Source: Spongiibacter pelagi (GTDB taxonomy: Bacteria; Pseudomonadota; Gammaproteobacteria; Pseudomonadales; Spongiibacteraceae). From it: a stretch of DNA of 64,000 nt. Every line of letters begins with the position of its first letter. Within the stretch, counting starts at the first letter, position 1. A program made the translations under genes and the position numbers. A model generated the notes under the pieces. The model saw nothing but the letters and a program-made list of their open reading frames with translations. It made no database searches and had not been told where the DNA came from. The stretch lies in the NCBI RefSeq assembly GCF_014705705.1, contig NZ_JACXLD010000003.1, forward strand, positions 310,001 to 374,000, in the 5' to 3' direction. Shown here in pieces: positions 32,425 to 39,552 of the stretch.

Positions 32425-34503
32425 ATGGTAGTAGGTATGTCCCAATTTCGCCTTGCAGTCTTATTGAGTATGTTTGCCGCGTTATCCGCCTGCGGTGGCA
32501 GCAGCTCGTCGTCTTCGTCCCCGACAGGCAATACCCCAAATACCGGTAATGAGCCAAGCGCTAGCCAGAACTCCGAGTTATTGGTCAGCCGCCGTGGCGG
32601 TCATTACTGGCATGATTTCTGTGCGGGAAAGCCTGATTCGACCGTGGTGCCTGCCGATCCCCGTGAATTGGTGGTGCCCGGCGTAGACGCGGGGCGGGCG
32701 GTATTAATGAATGCGCCTTGGCAGGTTTGCCAAGAGGGAAATCATCCGGGAACCTGTGGTGAATTGCGCCGCCAAAGCGAGCGCGGTTTGGCTTTAATTG
32801 CCGCCGAGGGGCGGCCCGGTGCGGCGAGTATGTTTTCCGGTGATGCCGCTACATCAACATATGCCTTTCCGGCTTCCGCCTATGCGGAGATGTGGAATAG
32901 CATCTGGCAGCTTGAAGAGCGCCCCGCACAGTATGACGAGTTGGTAGCCCAGCGTTGGGGTATGCCGCTCTCTCGTATTCGTAATCCCTATCCGCTTGCT
33001 GGCGAAGATCCCAATGAAACCAATGGCGGTAGCGGCCAGTTGCCAATGGGCGTAACGCAGTTGCGCGAAGCGGACGGGCGCTGGACGGGTCAGTTAAATT
33101 TGTCCTGCAGTATTTGTCATGGTGGCGCCGTGGGCAGCGATGCCGATGGCCCCGGTCTGGGGGCGCAGTACGGTACTAACTCGCTGTCTGATATTACGGC
33201 GATGTACGCCGATCTGGTTCGCCTTGCTCCACAGCAAGCGGCACTGGCGATTGTGGCGCAGAACAAGGTACGTGGCACCGGCAATATCACTAATTTCCAA
33301 TTATTTGGCGTGCTCACCTTTGGCGATTACGAATCGATTCCTTCATGGCTGACCATTCAGGCCGAGCCTTCAACGGGTACCGAAGATCCACCAGTGTGGT
33401 GGAATTTGGGGAGTCGCACCGCGAAGTTTTTTGATGCGGGCATGATGGTGGATGCTAAGCGCATTGAGCTGTCGTTTCACTTCCCGGACTTCTTCGGTGA
33501 TTATGAAGCAGCTAAGCAATGGGTGTTAGATCACCAGCAGGCCGGTGACGCCTGGTTACATTCACTGAAATCACCGGTTTGGCCAGAAGCTAAATTGGGT
33601 GCGATTGATCAAAACCTCGCCGAGGCGGGCGCGATTCTATTTCATGAAAAAAACCTGTGGGCACAGGGTCTGCAAAATCCGGTGGCGCGTCCCGAGGGTG
33701 GTAATGGTTCTTGCGCCAGTTGTCATGGCGCTTACTCACCGCGCTATACCAATAATCCTAAATGGCTGGCCTCTCCGCTGCTGGATGGCGTGGCCGCCTA
33801 TGTTACGCCCATCGATATTATTGATACCGATCGTGCGCGCTTAAACGGCAATTCCCAGCGTGTGGCCGATTACACCCGCGATAACTGGTTTATTTACGGC
33901 GACGGTGAAAAGAATGAAGCTGGCGCGCCAATTTGCGGAAACTGGAATGATGAAGCCCTGCGCGGTGAGCGCGAATTGGGTTATCTCGCTCCGCCACTGT
34001 TTGGTGTTTTGGCTACGGCACCGTATTTCCACAATGGGGCGGTACCCGATATTGATGGTGTTTTGAATCCAGAAAAAAGGCCGACCATTTGGCGACGTCA
34101 ATCTGCAGCGGCACCAGCCGGTTTAGAGGGCAGTGTGGTGATGGGCTACGACTACAGCCTGCAAAGCGGCTACGACTCAGAAAAAATGGGCTGGCGTTAC
34201 GACGAACTACCCTGTGAGGCGGGCGCTTCTTTACCACTGCTAGGCGTGACTAATCCGCTGTTGGATTGCAATCCGCTGGATGCAGAGGGCGCGAGCCTGC
34301 AAGACGGGCTTGGTCTGGTTTGGGGTAATGGCGGCTTGGCCTGGAACCTGATCAATGTGCCGATTTTGACCAATGAACAGTTGGAAGAGCGCAAAATTTA
34401 TAACACGCGCTTTTATAGCCAAAGCAATAGTGGTCATGCCTTTACTGCGGTGCTGACCGAGGCTGAGCGTCGCGCGATTAAAGAATATTTAAAAACCTTG
34501 TGA
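32425..34503 (+). CDS. RoxA/RoxB-like dihaem lipoprotein, copy D
   Basis: A 692-residue lipoprotein with lipobox LSAC (Cys23) followed by a Ser-rich linker. An in-frame ATG at 32437 is an alternative start and leaves the lipobox intact. Haem sites are C228SICH and C430ASCH, 202 residues apart. Marks include GEDPNETNGGSGQLP, VRGTGNITNFQLFG, DPPVWWNLGSR, YFHNGAVPD and terminal GHAFTAVL...EYLKTL. It is a close paralogue of copy F. The two share long identical stretches such as ADPRE-VVPGV and EGRPGAASMF, as well as promoter architecture. The position divergent from the TetR gene suggests inducible expression. Confidence 0.8.
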   Translation: MVVGMSQFRLAVLLSMFAALSACGGSSSSSSSPTGNTPNTGNEPSASQNSELLVSRRGGHYWHDFCAGKPDSTVVPADPRELVVPGVDAGRAVLMNAPWQVCQEGNHPGTCGELRRQSERGLALIAAEGRPGAASMFSGDAATSTYAFPASAYAEMWNSIWQLEERPAQYDELVAQRWGMPLSRIRNPYPLAGEDPNETNGGSGQLPMGVTQLREADGRWTGQLNLSCSICHGGAVGSDADGPGLGAQYGTNSLSDITAMYADLVRLAPQQAALAIVAQNKVRGTGNITNFQLFGVLTFGDYESIPSWLTIQAEPSTGTEDPPVWWNLGSRTAKFFDAGMMVDAKRIELSFHFPDFFGDYEAAKQWVLDHQQAGDAWLHSLKSPVWPEAKLGAIDQNLAEAGAILFHEKNLWAQGLQNPVARPEGGNGSCASCHGAYSPRYTNNPKWLASPLLDGVAAYVTPIDIIDTDRARLNGNSQRVADYTRDNWFIYGDGEKNEAGAPICGNWNDEALRGERELGYLAPPLFGVLATAPYFHNGAVPDIDGVLNPEKRPTIWRRQSAAAPAGLEGSVVMGYDYSLQSGYDSEKMGWRYDELPCEAGASLPLLGVTNPLLDCNPLDAEGASLQDGLGLVWGNGGLAWNLINVPILTNEQLEERKIYNTRFYSQSNSGHAFTAVLTEAERRAIKEYLKTL

Positions 34504-34544
34504 GAATAATAAATTTCTCGTTCTGATGCGGGAATGAAGCAAAG

Positions 34545-34576
34545 AAGTTAAGAAGTTAAGAAGTTAAGAAGTTAAG
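34545..34576. repeat. 8-base tandem repeat, four perfect copies
   Basis: AAGTTAAG is repeated four times head to tail, then degrades into AAGAAAGAAAA. It lies in the 186-base gap between copies D and E, upstream of E. Copy number could vary by slippage and change spacing in the E promoter region. Confidence 0.9.
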
Positions 34577-34626
34577 AAGAAAGAAAAAACAGTTTTAGCC
34601 TTTGAGCGCAGGTTGAAACGGTGTGT

Positions 34627-34648
34627 GGCTCTCTCGACAAAGAGAGCC
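34627..34648. other. Perfect hairpin in the leader of copy E
   Basis: GGCTCTCT and AGAGAGCC pair perfectly around a 6-base loop. There is no T-run on the plus strand, so it is not a standard terminator. It may be an mRNA leader structure 41 bases before the copy E start. Confidence 0.4.
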
Positions 34649-34689
34649 AGGTGCTCAAAAAAAATTAATAATAAAAGTGGAGTTACACG

Positions 34690-37152
34690 ATGACTCGCAA
34701 AACCCTAGCTGTACTTTTTAGTGGCCTCTTATTAATTACAGGATGTGGTGGAGGAAGTTCAAATTCGGGCTCGGTGACGCTGGATAGCAATCCCGGTTCA
34801 AACACGGGAGAGAATACTGGCGGTGGTGGTGAACTCACACTGGAACAATTCTTTGTAAAATCCGTTGAGCCGCAGATGGATTTCTGTCGCACCTGTCACC
34901 AGTCTGGCGGTGTGGCCGACCAAGATGAAGGTGATGGCCTAATGTTATCGGCGAATGGTCTTGATGACTTCACCCGCCTGCACACCGCTTGGTCTACCTT
35001 GGGTGGTGGTGCGTCCACTAACCCAATCTTGCTCGAAGCCAGTGATCCAGCAGAGCCGCACAGCGGCGGTAAGCCGTGGTCTAAAAACTCCACGGCCTAT
35101 CAGTCGATGTTGAGTTTGCTGTCCTGCTGGGAAACGCCAGCGAGCTGTAGTTTTAGTACTTCCGAGCCCAGCATTACCGAAGAGTTTCCGCTGCTCGGCA
35201 GCAGTCATGCCCGCCATGTTTATGAGAGTTTTTGTGAAGGTAAACCGGACAGCACCCTATTGCCGGTTGATCCACGCAGCACCGTTATACCCGGTCGCAA
35301 TGATGGCAAGGCCATCTATTTCAATGCGTGGTTTGAAGAGTGTCAGGCGGATTTGCCTCTGAAAGAACAGAACGCAAAAACCTGTGGCGAGCATCGCCAG
35401 CGCCGGGATCGGGGCTATTTGGCCTTTGTGGATACCTTGGCAGATCAGGGCTTGAGTATCACTGATTCTGAGTCTTACAACACCACGTGGCAGAAGTGGG
35501 GCTTGGAGGAGCGGCCAGCGAATTTCGATCAATTGTTCACGCTGCGTTATGGCATGAACGAGGCGCCCTATGACAACCCCTATCCCTTGTCCGGCGAAGA
35601 TCCCAACCAAAATAATGGCGGATCAGGGCAGTTGCCCCAAGGTTATCGCCAGCTAAAAGATGAGCAGGGCAATTGGACGGGGCAGATCGGTTCAGTGGCT
35701 TGCTTCCAGTGTCATGGTGGTCAGATCGAATCTGAAAACGGACCGCTGATTACCCGTGAGAGCTTTGGCTTGGGCAATGCCAATATGGATTACATCCAGT
35801 TGGGTGCCGACAATTCACCACTGCAAGCGCTGGGCATTCCGCTTTATACCGGCAATATATCGGTGGAAGTGCTGTTAAACCTTGGCGTAAAACAGCGCGG
35901 ACAAAACAATGCCGTGGGCGCGTTTGAGCTGCTGGCATTTTTGCTGGATCAGGATTCCTTGGGGGTTTCACCCAATCCGCTGAAATCCTTAGCCAGTGTC
36001 GGGCCAGACTTGGATCACCCCACCGCGCAGGCGCAAGATACGCCCGCTTGGTGGAATTACAGCCATCGCTCGCGCAAATTCTTTGATGCCGGGCAGTCGG
36101 TAGATGCGACGCGTATTGTGATGGCGGCCGGTCCGCTAGGTATGGCAACGTTCTCTGACAATGTGACCTATCGCCATGTGGTTGAAGAATACGACCAAGA
36201 TGCCTCGGCCTATATTTTGTCCACTGTATCGCCGGAATATCCCGGTGAGATTGATGAGAACCTCGCCAAGCAGGGTGCGATTCTGTTTCACACCAAAGAC
36301 CTTTGGGCGGAAGGCGGAAATGCGGATGCACCCAAGCCGGATGGTGGTAATGGTAGTTGCGCAAGCTGCCACGGCGCTTATTCACCCCGTTATGTAAACG
36401 ATCCGAATTATCTGGAAGATCCTTCGCTGGAAGGGATTGCCGCGCATATTTCACCCTTGGCGGTCATCGGTACTGACTCGGCGCGGGCGGATAATCTGTC
36501 GCCGTACTTGCGTGAAATCTTTGGCTCCAGTTTCTGGGGCGCGCCGGAAGGATCAGACCGCTATGTGGCACCGGAAGATAAAGATCCCATCACCGAAGCC
36601 TTAGACGATATGTTTACGGCGGATATGCGTCCTGAAGGGGCCTGTGGTTGGGAGCAGGGCGTGATTGGCTATCTGGCGCCGCCACTTTACGGTACTTGGG
36701 CAACCGCGCCTTATTTCCACAATGGTTCGGTGCCAACCATCGAGGCGGTGTTGGATTCCAGCAAGCGCTCTCCTATTTGGCAGCGTCAATTGCGGACCGA
36801 AGGTGTGGTAACCGGTTTTGATCAGCGTTGGGAAACGGCCTACGACCAACAAGCCTTGGGTTGGAAATCCATTGGCCTGAGCTGTGAAGACTTGCCGGGT
36901 CAAAGTTTTAATAACTGTAATCCGATTGAGGAAAATGGCCCCAGTATGTTTCAGCTGGTGGAAAACATTGCCAAAAGCAATGTGAACTGGCTGGCGGTAT
37001 TGTCCATCGACGATCCCAGTCCTGAAACCATTAACAAGCGCTTGATCTATGACACCCGTGTTTTGGGCAATAGTAATAGTGGCCATACCTTTACCGACGT
37101 ACTCACCGAGCAGGAAAGAAAGGCGATTATTGAATATCTGAAAACCCTGTAA
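34690..37152 (+). CDS. Trihaem RoxA-like lipoprotein, copy E (extra N-terminal cytochrome domain)
   Basis: An 820-residue lipoprotein with lipobox ITGC (Cys19). The N-terminal extra domain carries C66RTCH in FCRTCHQSGGVADQDEGDGLML, very like the same domain of copy C. Core haems are C338FQCH and C557ASCH, 219 residues apart, the widest spacing of the seven. Marks include GEDPNQNNGGSGQLP, TPAWWNYSHR, YFHNGSVPT and terminal GHTFTDVL...EYLKTL. It is the most divergent copy. It lacks the GFDxxxxxxYD pattern's usual PAG lead-in (RQLRTEGVVTGF instead). GTGGAG precedes the ATG. It sits between the near-twins D and F. Confidence 0.8.
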   Translation: MTRKTLAVLFSGLLLITGCGGGSSNSGSVTLDSNPGSNTGENTGGGGELTLEQFFVKSVEPQMDFCRTCHQSGGVADQDEGDGLMLSANGLDDFTRLHTAWSTLGGGASTNPILLEASDPAEPHSGGKPWSKNSTAYQSMLSLLSCWETPASCSFSTSEPSITEEFPLLGSSHARHVYESFCEGKPDSTLLPVDPRSTVIPGRNDGKAIYFNAWFEECQADLPLKEQNAKTCGEHRQRRDRGYLAFVDTLADQGLSITDSESYNTTWQKWGLEERPANFDQLFTLRYGMNEAPYDNPYPLSGEDPNQNNGGSGQLPQGYRQLKDEQGNWTGQIGSVACFQCHGGQIESENGPLITRESFGLGNANMDYIQLGADNSPLQALGIPLYTGNISVEVLLNLGVKQRGQNNAVGAFELLAFLLDQDSLGVSPNPLKSLASVGPDLDHPTAQAQDTPAWWNYSHRSRKFFDAGQSVDATRIVMAAGPLGMATFSDNVTYRHVVEEYDQDASAYILSTVSPEYPGEIDENLAKQGAILFHTKDLWAEGGNADAPKPDGGNGSCASCHGAYSPRYVNDPNYLEDPSLEGIAAHISPLAVIGTDSARADNLSPYLREIFGSSFWGAPEGSDRYVAPEDKDPITEALDDMFTADMRPEGACGWEQGVIGYLAPPLYGTWATAPYFHNGSVPTIEAVLDSSKRSPIWQRQLRTEGVVTGFDQRWETAYDQQALGWKSIGLSCEDLPGQSFNNCNPIEENGPSMFQLVENIAKSNVNWLAVLSIDDPSPETINKRLIYDTRVLGNSNSGHTFTDVLTEQERKAIIEYLKTL

Positions 37153-37236
37153 AGGGGGCCTGTAGGAGATTCCTTTAAAAGGAGAGTAGCGGCGAGTAAT
37201 TGACCGCCTTGGCAGAGGCAGTGGCTGTCAAGGCGA

Positions 37237-37287
37237 TTGACTTTGAAAATGTACACGTGTACAAATGCGGGATTGTACATGTGTACA
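37237..37287 (+). promoter_or_regulatory. Copy F promoter with two TetR-type operators
   Basis: TTGACT (37237-37242) and TACAAAT (from 37260) lie 17 bases apart. The perfect palindrome TGTACACGTGTACA occupies 37250-37263, and a second site, TGTACATGTGTACA, lies at 37274-37287, where transcription would begin. Centres are 24 bases apart. The first half matches the copy D promoter almost base for base. Confidence 0.72.
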
Positions 37288-37343
37288 TTAATAGAGTTGA
37301 ATAGGGCAGCTCGCTGCCGCAACAATAAAAACGGGTCGATAAA

Positions 37344-39434
37344 ATGCGCCGTCTATTTCCTGCTTTAGTGTTTTCCTCCATTGCGCTACTCACCGCCTGC
37401 GGTGGTGGTTCCTCCGGTGGTGTCCCCGCGTCTAATACGGGAGGCAATAATCCCGGCGGCAACAATACCGGCAATGAGCCCGGTTCTACTCAAGAATTTG
37501 AATTGCTCGCCAGTCGTCGTGGTGGTCATTACTGGCACGACTTCTGTGCCGGCAAACCCGACTCTACCGTTGTCCCTGCTGATCCTCGTGAAATGGTGGT
37601 GCCCGGTGTTAATGCGGGTAAAGCAGTGTTAATGAATGCTTGGTGGCAGACCTGTCAGCAGGATAATCATCCCGGCACCTGTGGCGAGCTGCGCCGCCGC
37701 GATGCGGAAGGTTTAGCCTTGGTCGCCGCAGAAGGTCGGCCTGGTGCGGCCAGTATGTTTGCCGGTGATTACAGTACCTCTATGTTCAGTTTTGCTGCGG
37801 CAGATTACGCCGAAATGTGGGACTCGATCTGGAATCTGGACGAGCGTCCCGCGCAGTTTGATGAGCTGGTTGCCCAGCGCTGGGGTATGCCGCTTTCAGC
37901 CGTCAAAAACCCCTACCCACTGCCCGGCGAAGATCCCAATACCAGCAATGGGGGTTCTGGCCAATTGCCGATGGGGGTAACTCAACTGCGGGAGGCCGAT
38001 GGCACATGGACCGGCCAGCTCAATGTGACCTGTAGTATTTGTCATGGTGGCGGGGTAGGTACCGCGCAAGATGGTGAAGGCTTGGGGCCAATGTACGGCA
38101 CTAATTCCCTGTCTGATATTACGGTGATGTTTACCGATTTGGCGCGCCTTGCGCCCCAGCAAGCGGCCTTGGCGATCATTGCTCAGAATAAGGTGCGCGG
38201 CACCGGCAATATCACCAACTTCCAATTGTTCGGCACCTTAACGCTGGCTGATTTCCAAACGCTGCCCGGTTATCTCTCGGTTCAGGCCGAGCCATCAACC
38301 GGTACCGAAGATCCACCAGTGTGGTGGAACGTGGGTAGCCGTACGGCCAAGTTTTATGACGGCGCACAAAAAGTGGATGCCAAGCGCATTGAACTGTCCT
38401 TCCACTTTCCTGATTTTTTCAACGATCTCGAGGGTGCCAAGGCATGGGTATTGGCCAATCAACAAGATGGCGATGCCTGGATCAGTGGTTTGAAATCGCC
38501 TGAGTGGCCGGAAGGAAAATTGGGTGAGATTGATACCCAGCTTGCAGAGGCGGGCGCAGTATTATTCCACGCCAAAGATTTGTGGGCGGCCGGTTTGAAT
38601 AACCCCAGTCCACGCCCCGAGGGTGGTAACGGTTCCTGCGCGAGTTGTCACGGTGCGTATTCACCTAAATATGCGAATGACTCGGCCTACCTCGACTCGC
38701 CTTTGCTGGAAGGTGTGGCGTCCTACATTACGCCCATCGACATTATTAATACTGACCGCGCACGCTTGAACGGTAACTCAGAACGAGTACAAGAGTATTC
38801 AAAAGAAAACTGGTTTGCCTATTCAGACGGCCCTTATAACGACGATGGCGTATCGCTGTGCGGTAACTGGGCTGATCCCTCGCTTCGGCAAGAGGTTGAG
38901 CTGGGTTATTTAGCGCCGCCGCTCTACGGTGTTTGGGCTACCGCGCCATACTTCCACAACGGTGCGGTACCGAATTTGGAAGCGGTGCTTGATCCAAGTC
39001 AGCGCCCAGAAATTTGGCGGCGCAATTCCGTTGCGGCCCCTGCCGGTTTGGAAGGGCAAGTGGTGATGGGCTTCGATTACAGTCTGGATACCGGTTTTGA
39101 TGAACAGACGATTGGTTGGCGCTATGAGGAGTTGGCCTGTGAGGCGGGCACCTCATTGCCGATTCCACTGATTGGCGTCACGATTCCCTTGGTGGATTGC
39201 AATCCTGTCATGGATGATGGCGCAACATTACAAGACGGGCTTGCTCTGTTGTGGGGTAATGGTGGTCTGGCTTGGAACCTGCTCAATGTGCCGATTATGA
39301 CCGATGCACAAATCGAAGAGCGCAAAATATATAACACTAATTATTACAGCCAAGGTAATAGTGGCCATGAGTTTACGGCGGTACTGACCGCCGCTGAGCG
39401 CCGGGCCATTATCGAGTACTTAAAAACACTGTAA
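37344..39434 (+). CDS. RoxA/RoxB-like dihaem lipoprotein, copy F
   Basis: A 696-residue lipoprotein with lipobox LTAC (Cys19) and a Gly/Asn linker. Haem sites are C230SICH and C432ASCH, 202 residues apart. Marks include GEDPNTSNGGSGQLP, VRGTGNITNFQLFG, DPPVWWNVGSR, YFHNGAVPN and terminal GHEFTAVL...EYLKTL. It is the near-twin of copy D and carries the same promoter module with a doubled operator, so both are probably controlled by the TetR regulator at 31693. A TonB receptor follows 118 bases downstream on the same strand. Confidence 0.8.
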   Translation: MRRLFPALVFSSIALLTACGGGSSGGVPASNTGGNNPGGNNTGNEPGSTQEFELLASRRGGHYWHDFCAGKPDSTVVPADPREMVVPGVNAGKAVLMNAWWQTCQQDNHPGTCGELRRRDAEGLALVAAEGRPGAASMFAGDYSTSMFSFAAADYAEMWDSIWNLDERPAQFDELVAQRWGMPLSAVKNPYPLPGEDPNTSNGGSGQLPMGVTQLREADGTWTGQLNVTCSICHGGGVGTAQDGEGLGPMYGTNSLSDITVMFTDLARLAPQQAALAIIAQNKVRGTGNITNFQLFGTLTLADFQTLPGYLSVQAEPSTGTEDPPVWWNVGSRTAKFYDGAQKVDAKRIELSFHFPDFFNDLEGAKAWVLANQQDGDAWISGLKSPEWPEGKLGEIDTQLAEAGAVLFHAKDLWAAGLNNPSPRPEGGNGSCASCHGAYSPKYANDSAYLDSPLLEGVASYITPIDIINTDRARLNGNSERVQEYSKENWFAYSDGPYNDDGVSLCGNWADPSLRQEVELGYLAPPLYGVWATAPYFHNGAVPNLEAVLDPSQRPEIWRRNSVAAPAGLEGQVVMGFDYSLDTGFDEQTIGWRYEELACEAGTSLPIPLIGVTIPLVDCNPVMDDGATLQDGLALLWGNGGLAWNLLNVPIMTDAQIEERKIYNTNYYSQGNSGHEFTAVLTAAERRAIIEYLKTL

Positions 39435-39456
39435 ACAGTTTGATAATTGCCGGCAC

Positions 39457-39508
39457 AAACAGCGTTCCTATGGCGTGAATTTCCAATCGCTAATAGGCCA
39501 CGCTGTTT
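39457..39508. repeat. Inverted repeat between copy F and TonB receptor 4
   Basis: AAACAGCGT at 39457-39465 and ACGCTGTTT at 39500-39508 form a perfect 9-base inverted repeat, with CCTAT/ATAGG pairing further in. No T-run follows, so it is more likely an operator or leader structure of the receptor gene than a terminator. Confidence 0.5.
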
Positions 39509-39552
39509 ATGCTTTCTGATAACAATTAAATAATGAAACTTGAGGAATTGGC

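Noticed and set aside
32437-34503. ATG 32437 as the certain start of copy D
   Set aside because: AGG lies only one or two bases before it, which is too close for a normal ribosome site. Either start gives the same lipoprotein, so the longer form is listed with this caveat.
34627-34660. A terminator after copy D
   Set aside because: The stem is perfect, but the following run is A on the plus strand, and there is no U-tract in the direction of transcription of D.
35750-36454. A 234-codon minus-strand open frame
   Set aside because: It lies inside trihaem copy E on the opposite strand and shows no protein-like pattern.
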